From Strigamia acuminata (lineage: Eukaryota; Arthropoda; Chilopoda; Geophilomorpha; Linotaeniidae), in the NCBI GenBank assembly GCA_949358305.1, contig OX442315.1, forward strand, positions 30,346,427 through 30,406,426: DNA of 60,000 bases, in the 5' to 3' direction. A program made the position numbers and the translations under genes. Each line of letters begins with the position of its first letter. Positions within the stretch are counted from its first letter, which is position 1. This document shows positions 37,601 to 49,600 of the stretch, in pieces. A model generated the notes under the pieces. The model was not told where the DNA came from and did no database searches. It was given only the letters and a program-made list of their open reading frames with translations.

Positions 37601-40600
37601 TCCCTAGCTAATTTTCTTAGCTTTCTGTATTCAGAAGGAAAATCGTATAGTGCAATAAATTGCCATAGATCTACTATTTCTCAGTATTTAATTATTAATG
37701 GGGGCCAAGATCTGGGATCTCACCCTCTCATTCATCGGGTCATGAAAGGGATTTTAATTTCCAAACCCAGAAAATATCGTTACTCTTACATTTGGCACGT
37801 AGGGCCGGTTCTTCGGCACATCAAGTCCCTATCTTCTGTCCAAAAACCTTCAGGTCTTCTTCTTAATCAGAAGTTAGCTACGCTTTTGGCCCTTGCCTTG
37901 GCAAGTAGATCGGCTGATCTCAAGCTTCTATCTGCAGATGTCCTTTTCAAAGACAGTTTTTGTATCGTTCCTCTTTTGGGGTCCAGGAAATCTTCTTCCC
38001 GAACCCCTTTTCGTATTTCTAAATTTCAAGATAAAGACTTGTGTCCAGTCTTGGCTCTTCGTGAGTACTTAAATTTCACCATTTCAATCCGCAAGGATAC
38101 GAAACAATTGTTTATTTCGGCTTCTTTCCCTTTTGAAGCAGTTTCTTCTACCACTATATCCAGATGGATTAAAAGCACCCTCGGTGACGCCGGTGTTGAT
38201 ACCTCAATTTTTACTGCTCACTCTACAAGAGCAGCTTCCACTTCTTTTGCGGCAAGCAGAGGTGTTTCTTTAAATCATATTATCAAAGCAGCCGATTGGT
38301 CGACTGCTGAAGTTTTTCAGACTTTTTATGAGAGACCAATTGTTTCTTTTTCGGAGGAATTTTCTTCAGTTGTTTTGGGAGGCTACGAACAGCCATAAGT
38401 TAACAACATTTATTTGCAAATGTTGTATAATTACAAATTTTGCTAGTAATTATGAAGCAAAATTAAAATTATACTAGGCAAATAAATGTTGTTAACAATC
38501 CCACCCTAAACACTAAAAGTTACTAATGTGTTTTTTCCTTCCCTTGTAGAAAACTAGTCGACCTTAGGACCTGTCCTCGAAAGTTTTTCTCTGTAATAAT
38601 TATTCATTAATTGAATAAAGTTTTTTATAAACTACAATCTATGTGTTTTTTTTTTTTTTTTTTTTATTAGACTGGGGATTGGCTCTCTTCGTAGCCCTTA
38701 TATAGGGGTCATCCCCCTAGTGTTTTTTCTTTAAAGGTACTATTATGTTATGTTAAAAATTAGACAAGCCATAAGTTAACAACATTTATTTGCCTAGTAT
38801 AATTTTAATTTTGCTTCATAATTACTAGCAAAATTTGTAATTTTTCCACAATGCTTCCAAAATATCTGTTTTTCACAAAACTCGAATACAACACCATGGT
38901 GTTATTTTCAGCATTTCTTATACTTTTTAAACCAGTCTATATTGACATTGCACATCCTCAGTAAACAGTCACTGAAGTTTGTTCAATGATTGATCTATAC
39001 TCAAAGCCACCCCAACGTTGATCTATTTCACTGGTGTAGTGGCACAAAAAAGTAGTCCAAAACACCAGAATTGTAATCGAACTCCAGACATTGTGCTCGA
39101 TTACCAACATTGTCAAAGGTATTTGCTTTGACACAGAACTACTTTTCCGCGTAGTAGAACACAGTACACAGTTAGGCGGAAACCGGCTGAAATAGATCAA
39201 CGTTGGGGTGGTTTTGAGTATACACTGCTTGTAATATGTTTACATGCACGGAATATTTTGAGTGAGATGAAATATTCTGTGTGCACAACTGTCATGTAGA
39301 CAGGGATGACAAGGATTATTCGAGTAGCGAATAATCCCTCGCAGAAGGTTGTTTAATTCGAGTGAACTCGAACTATTTTTATTGCACATGCGTGCATCGC
39401 TTCCGGCACTTTCCATTGGTCGAAAACCGAAAGTCATCAGGAATTATTTTCTGCATGTAAACACAACAATTTGATCTCGAATTATTCACCACTCGAAATA
39501 TTCGGTGCATGTAAACGTAGTATTAGTGACATAATGCGAACGTGTTTATTCGTCACCGGTCAGGAGATTCCATCAACTCTGACAGGTGCATACTACAACG
39601 GTGCTGCCACACTGTGGCACAATACAACAACACGACAAATGAGAATCTCTGTTCCAAAGGCAAATAACCTTAAAGAGCATTTACTGAATCATTAAATGAC
39701 ACATTTACAAGAAATATTTTCAAAGCCCATAGGCTAAAATGAATAGAAAACCGTAGTACTGCTTATCAAGTATTTGTTGTTTTTGAAAGAATTCATTACC
39801 TGCTTGGCTGCGCACAGAAAGGAATGTGCAATTTGAATTTGGCTTCAAGTTTCCGGGGGCACACTGTGGTATTCGGAAAGAATTTACTGACATATTGGGT
39901 TATATGTATTAAAATAAATGCAATCTAATGTTCTGAATATTTGAAATAAAAGTGTTATCTGTAAGTGCATTCATAAAGTCATACGTGTTAACTTGTTTAT
40001 ATTATAAACCAGTGAAATTTAACATGTAAAATTTTATATTTAGACTAGTTTAAAAAGTATAAACAAGTTTAAATGACTTTATGAAAGCGTCCACTGTGTG
40101 TAATCTTAATTTGCAGTTTCTGATTTAAATTTATATTTTCTCTTTAGACTAACCAAGCTAAAAATTAGCTAATTGAACTATTATTTCTGTGGATGAACAA
40201 CCATACTCGAGCAGCTGAGAGACTACTAGCAGTCGGGGTAAGAAGTCTAATGGAAACAGGTTAGTCTGTTCGCTTGTTTAATAACTACTCACTTCGCCAC
40301 TGATCATTTCATCGCCTCGGTCACTTTGGGCATGTCACCTGATCTGTTTGCGCTCACCACACTTTAACTGGTTAAACAAATCAAACTAACTAGCGTTTCC
40401 TGCCGAAAATGGCGACTTTTGTTGTTGGTCAAGTCACACAATTTGAAAATATTGTAATTTGAGCTGTTGAATTTCCTTAATGAACTTACAGAGTGGGGAT
40501 GGAGGCGGGGAAAGGCTTGGGTCCCGTTCAAGTTTGTCGACTTTAACTCGCTCGCGAGTCATTTGGATGAATTCTGGAGCTGTTGTTGCAAAATATATAT

Positions 40601-43600
40601 CGTTCTGAAATGAGTGAAATGTTTTAGGATTTTTATTCTGTAGATCGGTTTTTGATTTTTATCATTACTTTAGAGGTGATTAATCTCAAAGTAGGCATCA
40701 CCATTGTGTGCACTAAATTGCCATTGATTACTAATCGAATTTCAATTGAATCACTTGTGAAGGCAAGGATGTACGGGAAGGCACAAACTGGAGATAACGA
40801 AAAAAGATTTAGTTCATTTATTACGTTTGAAAGAAATTTTACCATACAGTGTACTTTGTACAGACCGGACAGTGTTCGTCAGGACAGCAGTAGTATCCAG
40901 ACAGGTTTGCTGGACCCAGCAATGTTAAATTAAATTTGTTTCTATTACTATGTTTACATGCACCGAATATTTTGAGTGGTGAATAATTCGAATGGTGAAA
41001 AAATCAAATTGTTGTGTTTACATGCAGAAAATAATTCGTGATCACTTTCGGCTTTCGACCAAGAGGGAAGCAATAAAAATAGTTGTTCACTCGAATTAAA
41101 CAACCGTCTGCGAGGGATTATTCACTACTCGAATAATCCTTGTCATTCCTGTTTACATGACAGTTGTGCACACGGAATATTTCATATTTCATCTCACTCG
41201 AAATATTCGTTGCATGTAAACGTAGTATATGTCCGGGCTACACAGCGTACAATGTACTTTAATGGTATTTCATATTTACCTATAGCTTCAGGTACGGAAT
41301 TCCAACTGAAATCGAATTCCGTGGAATTATCTTCAGTTAATTTTTGAAAGTGGCATGTATCTGTGATTAATTAAATCGGTAGAAATTGAATTTGTATTTT
41401 TAAGATTTGTATTTTTCTTACGATTGTAACAAAGTAGAAGTTCCGCTTCGTCATCTTCGTAAACGTCTATTGCTGTTACAAGATGTATTAACTACAGGGA
41501 GTGAAAACACTGAATTTAATAAGAAGATTTTAATTTAATCGAACAATTTGTTCTGCGACCTTGCTTCCATCTGCTTGAAAAAGCCTGAGTGTGTCTCCGT
41601 TTTTCTCGTTGATTAAATCAAATTGATGCTTATAACCGACGCATATTTGGTTATCACCGCCAGGGGTAGAACTGTCGACCAATGTCAGTAATACTGGAGT
41701 TTCAGCTACGGGCAATTCCTAGAACAAACAACGAAACGAAACGTGAAAGATTAATGTATTTAAGCTGAAATTAGTGCTATGACGATTCTAGATTTTACTT
41801 CTACACTGAGGATGCGTGACATGTCGACTTAGGGTCAGATTCGAAATGACTCGTGGTACTTGGTGGCCCTGTGGGTCGAAACTTCATCGCATTCTCAGTG
41901 GCTGAGTAAAATCTAGACTAGCAATAATAAAAATATAAAGATTAACATTACTTTAACAAATAAAAAAAAAAACGGAAATAGGTTGACATTAACATTTCTT
42001 TTTCAAAACTTCAGTATGAACTAAATTATTAATATATTTTTATGAGGAAAATTTTATATCCCAGAGTTCACCAGGAAGTAAAGATGCTAACTTCGCAGGA
42101 AAGAAGAAAACGATTTCTTTCTACAAAGCTCTGCTCTGATTTTTCCATCTTGGGGGCTAGGGATGAACTGAAGGATGTTATCCACGTCGTGGATATTATA
42201 TTTGAAAATTATACATTTTGAAAATAACAGCTCTAACATGAAAAATAGATGGCTCATTTGGCAATATGACAACGGCTTAGTGGTTTTGAGAACAGCAGTA
42301 TGATATATCATTTTTGATCTTTTTGTGAATAACATCTTTATATTCAAATGGGTTTTTTCAGTTACAATTGTAATTTTTGGATTTAAATTCTGATGCTACT
42401 ATAGTAATTGAAACTTAAGTGTGCGTCTACACTAGCGGAATACGGAGTTGAGAGAGCATTTACTTAGTAATTCCACCTTAATATATAAAATTACTTTTGA
42501 TGATATGACCTTTAAACATAAGGTAAAGGTTTAATGTTGCTTCATTAGTTTTAATTTGAATCAATAGGTGAACTTGTTCATCTGAAATAACTTCTCCAAC
42601 ATATGTTGTTTTATACGTCATATCTTTGAGAAGTCAACTTGAAAGAATTGAAATAAGAGGATTAAGATTAAGTGAAATTGAAATTGAAATCACGTCTTTG
42701 ACTTGTAGAAGTGACTGATCTCTTCTGCACTTGCTATTAGCTATAGTTCAGCTCAGTTTTTAGTGTGACAATTTGTCGTTTGAAGTTTGAATGCACCTAT
42801 AACAACATCCACTGAATTGAAATATCATCTGATATTAGAGAGTTTGCGGGATGCATTTTTCACTTACAATTAAACACTATACAGTATAAAAATAGTGTAA
42901 GGGAAAAATGATAAATTAAGTTTTTGCGGGCTGCACTTTTCCCTTATCACTACACTATTTCAGCCAACTACTGACAGTTAGTAATTTTGGGCCTAAAATT
43001 TTAATTTGGGGGCATAAATGTGCAAATTTCTGCATAAAATTCCATTATTATGCCTATAAAGTCTGGTTTTGGGCCTAAAATTCAATTTTAAGCCTCACTT
43101 ATCATTCAATCTACGTACCTATGACTGATGTGTTTGATCGGGACAACAAAATAATCGCCATTTGTAATGGGCGGAGCTAACAATATAGTGTTCTCAATTC
43201 TGATTGGCTGCGCTATATTTTAATTTAGTGTTGAAAACGATACACTAAAGATTTTTCCCTTACGATATGGCACTAAAATAGTGTAACGTAGAGAAAAATA
43301 AGGGAAAAATGCATCCCGCAAACTCTCTAATGATATCAACATTTTAAGGAAGTTTTATTTTAAAGTTTATAATCTGAAAAATTATCTTAATTTAATTTGC
43401 CATAGAGCCAAAAAACAAATGAAAATGTAAGGTATAAAAACCATAAATGCCTTTCTCTTTGTGCACATTCTCAGTAAACCTTATTAATGAATGCTGCTCA
43501 TCCCAAGCCCCTTGCTGTTGTAGCGTGGTTTTATGGTCTTGTCTAGTTTTTATGCCTGTGTGGAGGCGGAATACAGATGCCAGCAGGAGAAGCCATTATG

Positions 43601-46600
43601 ACTTCCTGAAAACTTTGCTACTGTCAGTCCCTTCTCTGAGATATTCTATGAGACTGGTGCAAATAGGAAGTACTCAAAAGACTGTGAAAAGGAATTTAGT
43701 TGTTTCCTTCAATTCAAAGTATCTGAATTTAATTTGTTTTACAGCTCAAAGTTTCCATCGATCTAACATAAATTCAAGATGAAAGGCTAAAATCAGGTTG
43801 TGAAGAAAGAAAATAAAGAAAAAAAGAAAAACGACCCTTCACACGGCTTATTGAAAATCGGATTACTGACAACGGTGTGCAGTAAGTGAAGCTAAAAATA
43901 CCGATAGCACGCTCTTCCTCACTCTCTAGATTAGGAAGATCCGTATGTCCCATTTAGTGTGAATGCAATCTATTGGATTGGCAGCATTCAAACTGATAAG
44001 TTTCAAAACTACAAGAATTTCTCGATAAATCCTTGTCTTCTTTTTGGATTATGCAAATTTTCTGCAGAAAATCGATAGACTTACAAGTCAACGGCAATAA
44101 AAAAGGTCTGGGCTGTTGGAAATTTCTATTGAAATTGAATGCCATTCGTAGTAATTCCAATTTCAAAAAGTGTACCCGTATTCAGTGGGCGTGTTTTTTC
44201 TCAAACGAAGAGGAAATGGAGATGATGCATATATTTTTACGTCCGGTTTTGTGACTTACTCTTATAAATTGGAATCCCTCCACTGTATCTGTGTCGGAAG
44301 AAGGACACCATGCTGTCCAAGCAGCGGAATGACGCCATTGTAAAAGTAATAATTTACGCCCAACTGCGACTACCATTCGCAAGTGACTTCCTCCGGGCCT
44401 GCTTATAGCGTAGAGGTGACAACCTAAGTACAAACATAATAGAAATTAGAAAAGTGCGAATACTACAGTTCGCGCTCGGTATCTTGATGCTAAATTTGTA
44501 CTGCGCATCCTATTCTGTGCAGACGATTTTCTAATTCCAGTTGCTATTTAGCAGTAATAATAATACTAAAATAAAGTAAATAAACAACAATAAACTCATC
44601 ACTAAAAGTAATTTACAGCTTAGTAACAAAATATTGTTGTTTGTTTGCTTTATTTTAGCAATCATCGCAGCGGAAATGGAAAGCAGCAACGGAAATGGAA
44701 ACCAGCGCCATCTTTTGACAGGAATTAACAACTTCACAACATTACACCCAAGACGCAGTTCTATAATATTTTTTTTATTAAATATTTTTTGTGGAAAATA
44801 TTTTATTACACAAAACCGGAAGTGACCCCTACATTTCTGGTTGAAAAAAACGAATCGGCTCGGACTCCGTGAAGTCAGAGCCGGGAGTCGAACCAAGATC
44901 TCCCATTTGCCGGACGGAGCATGAATTTTCTCTACATACACAGTGATGTTTCCTCTATTAAAGTATGATTTATCCTCGGATATGTCAACGATTTATTACC
45001 ACCCCAGGCGTCATTTCCGGTTTAGGATGCAGTGAAGCACCGCCTCACAAACTACGAAATGCATTTTGAACATAACAAGATTAAAAATAAATAAATCTGA
45101 TATTTAATGCGATTTTTGAACATCCCATGTCACATCCCCCAAGATGTTAAAAATGTATATGTTGCAGTTAAGTGCCAACGCCAAACAGATTATGAATACT
45201 GTACCACACGAACGTACCTCTTGATCGCTCCAGTTTGTGATCTTTTAAATCATTTCGATTGCGGACCAAGTGGATGTTGTTATTGCCTTCAAAATCCGAT
45301 AACCTGAAGACACAGACTTTGCAATCACGTCCCTTATCCATTCGAAACAGTAAAATCCCATGAGCTTCTACAACATTGAGCTGTTTGACTATCACGGTTT
45401 TGTCGAATATTAGACGATGGTGCATTCCTTCTATATGTGAATCTACAAGAAATATTTAATATTTAATATTTACATTGCATTGGTAAATTAATTGCATTTA
45501 CCGTCAGCAATGTAGATTCCATTTTCGGTTGCCAAAATCAATTTGGATTCGTTGAGGGAATCGCCGCACACGATATCACAAGGAAAATCCGGATAAAAAC
45601 ATTGGGGTTCCCAAGGCTGAGTGATAAAGATCAAATTGGAAGTTGAATTTAATTCGAGCAAAGAAAATTCAATTGTCTTACTTCGCGTTTGAACAAACTA
45701 GTGGTTGCTAAGCTCGTTGGTGCGTCGCCTTTGACTATTGTGTCTAGTTTCAATGCCTGTAATTAACAAAAAATGGTTGTGGAACACTTGTTGTTAATTT
45801 CGTGAAGAAAACACTTTTTTAAAGACTTTTTCTCAACTGACGGGGTAAATTTTATGCCGTAATTTGAGTTCAATGATTTTATTAGGGAATAGTAAGACTC
45901 TAAAGGACATTGCGAGTGATGTTTAATTTATTGCCTGTCCGATTCGAACGAATTCCACTTGTCTTGCTTCCTCTTTTCTTCTGGTTCCTCTGGGGGCGTC
46001 GGGAAGTACATCACTAAACGCTCTTCGATTGAGCATAATCTATTTTTTGAAACAAAATAAAAATTATATAGGAGCATTTTTTTAATGTGAATATAATTAG
46101 TTGAATATTGATTGACGTATGAAAAAGTGTCTTAACTGTAGTCGTGGTTTTGGACTCTGTTGTATATTCTGTATACAAGTCTTTAATTAGCATTTCCAAG
46201 GTCCTCTCTCGTTTCTGAGCGAAAATGGGGGTATTAAAAGTCGCTTTTTCGCCATTGATCACTATAATGATGGAGAAATTGTTGAAATTAATGCATTTTA
46301 TGGAGATCTTATCGAAGGAAGCATAACGGAAATTGTACGTTATGGATTTTTTTCATGGAAAGAAAATAGTAACTACTTTTTTATATACTTTAAAACTTTT
46401 CATTATCATTTATAATTAAGCCGATTGTGCGATTTCACGATTACTTAATTAGACATAATTCTGAAAACAATGTTGTTGCTTAAATTGTGGTTTATCGACT
46501 GTTTTTGATTGCGCTCGGTGTAACCAGATGTTAGTCATAATTTATTCAGTTGTAAAACAACAACAAATTCAGTTGTGGCAATAAATCAAAAAACACATTT

Positions 46601-49600
46601 TTCACTTTGTGTTTGTTTTCTTACGTTTAACAATGAGAAATTCGCGGAACTCCTGAGGATTATGGAATATCGGCTTGCTGGGTAATGTCGGACCGAAAAG
46701 CGGCACCGATTCTTCGGAATAGACTGCTAACCTTAGAAATAAAAAGGAGAGAAGAAAAGTAATGGAAAACGTCCTTGAAAATGTGCCAAGGCCGGGACCA
46801 AATATCGATCTGTGCTGTCCCAGCAAAAAGTGGCAACGGGCCAAAAGTCGATTAATGTAGTGGGGTGTTGATTTACCTATACGAGTCGTCGTTAGAGTTG
46901 TAAGTTACAACGGCAAAAACATCTATCGACATTAAGGAAATGTAATTCATACGAAGTGATTAGAAGGCGTATTATTTTTATCTGGGAGTAAGTTGGTGAA
47001 GATCATTTGTGAGTTGGGAAATGTTTGGATTTAAATTGGTTTGGAATAAATATTGGATTTTTATTTTTGGTATTACGGATATAAAAATGGTTGGAGATAT
47101 TGTACAGTGTTTTTTAGTGTGTAATAAAAGTGGGTTCGAAGGAACTCTAAAAGATGGTATTGAAAATGTAGACAGATTTACAACTTTTGGGTGCTTGTAA
47201 AATCCTAAAGTGCGTTGATTACGATCGTTCTTATCTATAAACTATAAACTAGTTGAACAAGGTATGGATCGTGGCTAGCATACGGACTCAAATTTCGGAA
47301 TGAAAATGCAGCACGTTGCGGCCAAAACAACGCAGTTGTGGTGGATTTTACTATTTGACCATCACGTGACTGGATGACGTAATGTACGAATGGGAATTGT
47401 GTTGACCACTAAGACCGAATGTCTTTGTTTTTGTATAATTGATACGCCGTATACATGGCACAAGACTGTCAAAGAGATGCTACTGCGACACTGTTTAAAT
47501 GGTTTGGTTTATTGCAATGGGGACGGGATTCTAATGGAAAAGTGCACGCCGCAAATTGTATTAAACATCTGGTCCTTAAACATGGTATGGGCTCTATGGG
47601 GCATTTTGTGATTGGTTAGTTGATAGCTTTGTGAATTTAATCTTGCAGATGCGTTTATGTCTTAAATTTAAAGTGTTGTTTTACATTCGTTGTAATTTAT
47701 TAAACGTGGGTTCAGTGATTTAGTGGAGCAATGGCTTCTATAAGTCACGAATGAAGAATTGTGAAAATGAGAGAAATATACGAATATTATTACTGGGTGT
47801 AGCCATATAATACAAAAAAGTGAAAATATCCACAGAAGAATGTAAAAAAAAATTGTTTTTACACGTTTTTCCTTCAATTTTAGGATAAAAGTAAAGAAAC
47901 GTGAAGACAAAGTGGCGGAAATTGTTTTACAAATCCGATTTTCGGGCAATAAAAAGGATACGGGTGAATTGCGATCTAACCATTGCAGGTTTAAACGGTG
48001 CAATGTCGTCGTATTCACCATCGATGAATATGATGTTGACAATGTCGTTGCCAATGTGCCTTTTTCTCTCAACTTGCTGCTTGTTGTCGCGGGAATATGG
48101 AAGCAATGTCGAGATATGAAACATTATCTCGTGTCCTTCGTAGATGGTGTAAATGGAGTGTTTGCCCGTCATGTCGCCTAAAAGTGTTTTGTTGTTGACA
48201 TTTTTTAATTTTTTAATTTTATTAAATGATGGGATTCTGTTATAATTGAAAGCACAGCTTACCCTTAACGTCAAGGCCGCCACGATATTTATCCCAGCCT
48301 TTAAGTCTCACTTTATCACCTAAGAGGTTAATAAATTTGTCGAATTCTAAACTTCCGTTCTCTATAAAGTAGAAAATTAGGTGCGTGTTCAACGTTGTAA
48401 TTCCGTTTGTTTATACCGTTGCTATACATTTCATCGTCCACTGTTTGTCCTCCATGCACGTACAAAATACCAAATTTGAAATTTACAGAACCCTGAATTG
48501 GAAATTAGTAAAGGGAAAAATTGAAACGTTGTGACGTAGAATTAATGGCTCGGCTTTAAAACTTACTTCTTGTTCTTCAAGCAGAAGCAAGTCCTAAAAT
48601 CAAAGAAGAAATATATATATATATATATATTTTTTTTTAGAATAATATCATATTTTGGATTAATTTGTACCTTTTGTATTTCTGGTGCAAACACCTCTTT
48701 TGGTCCTTTATCTAATTTGTCCATGTTTGAAAAATTACTGCAAAACAACGCATTAAATCAGAAAAAGTTGGTAGTGGGATAATCATCTCGCCCCCATTCG
48801 GATATTGGACCCATAAATCTCACTGTGTGCGTGCAAACTCAAAAAAACAAACATAAATTCAGCTTGTTCCAATCTCACATAACATTAAATAAAAATGGAG
48901 TTCAACCATCTCTTAATTTTGATTTTCTTATGAATTTTCCGATTGAAATGGAGTTTACCATATTGCAACTTAACTGGTTTGACATTCCAGCTTGATGAAA
49001 TGAAGTTATTCGGTTCATTCTATTCTTTATCTTTTTCATCTTTTGTGCCTTATGTGTCTTTTGCCTGGCAGATATGACGTTATTACGTCACCCCTTTTGA
49101 AAGTAACGTACTCGGCTTAAAGATAAGGCACAATGGCATAAGATTGAGTCTCTTTTACAACTCAAGATTTGTCTTAAGGCATTCCAGAGGAGTGGAGAAA
49201 CGAGAAACCCAAATTTCAATAACATTGTATTGAATTTATCCACATATCTATATTTATTCAACATATTCCCAATCTGCAGAGGTAATCTTAGATCTAATAA
49301 AAACAGAAACAAAAATTTAAAAACTGAATTTTTCTCCTTTAAATATGCAAGATTTTTTTTCTACAATGTAACTAAAGAGAATGAAAATCAAGCCGAATTA
49401 TAGTGGAAAATTAATGATTGGAATTTTTAAAATCTTCCTTTAATGGGTTTAAAAATAAACGTGATTAAATTCTTAATGCTTTTTTGTTATTGTACATTTT
49501 GTTGCGCACGAGGTGGTTTTCTTTTTTATTTGTTTGTGGCTTTAAAGTGTCAACTGTGAAGGGTCTTAGATCACTTAGGTGAAAGTCGATGAAAGTTAGT

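Larger units (their letters stand above)
33747..38842 (+). mobile_element. Complete DIRS1-like tyrosine-recombinase retrotransposon
   Basis: About 5.1 kb. Evidence: 128-bp inverted terminal repeats (33762-33889 and 38666-38793); an internal complementary region at 38392-38496 whose halves are the complements of the left end (33747-33787) and right end (38775-38842), meeting at AATT, as expected for circle formation in DIRS elements; gag-like, RT/RNase H/MT-like and tyrosine recombinase ORFs in the DIRS order; no integrase or aspartic protease. No target duplication; AATT is shared at both outer ends. The ORFs have no internal damage once two short introns are removed. It sits antisense in a GARNL3 intron. 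Apparent identity of the ITRs suggests a recent insertion. Confidence 0.93.
30437..40489. other. GARNL3 10-kb intron hosting DIRS and other repeats
   Basis: The largest intron of the gene. In order along the plus strand: a 92-bp-TIR element, a 5S-derived SINE and a partial second copy, a solo end of an AACGTTGATC-type MITE, the DIRS element, a complete AACGTTGATC-type MITE, a GTTTACATGCA MITE and a TGCATTC MITE. No host exon was seen inside, and the phases of the flanking exons join directly. Confidence 0.7.

Noticed and set aside
41280-41360. Apparent frameshift in the CNH exon at FDF-SWNS
   Set aside because: On recount the run is three T, not four, and the frame is continuous.
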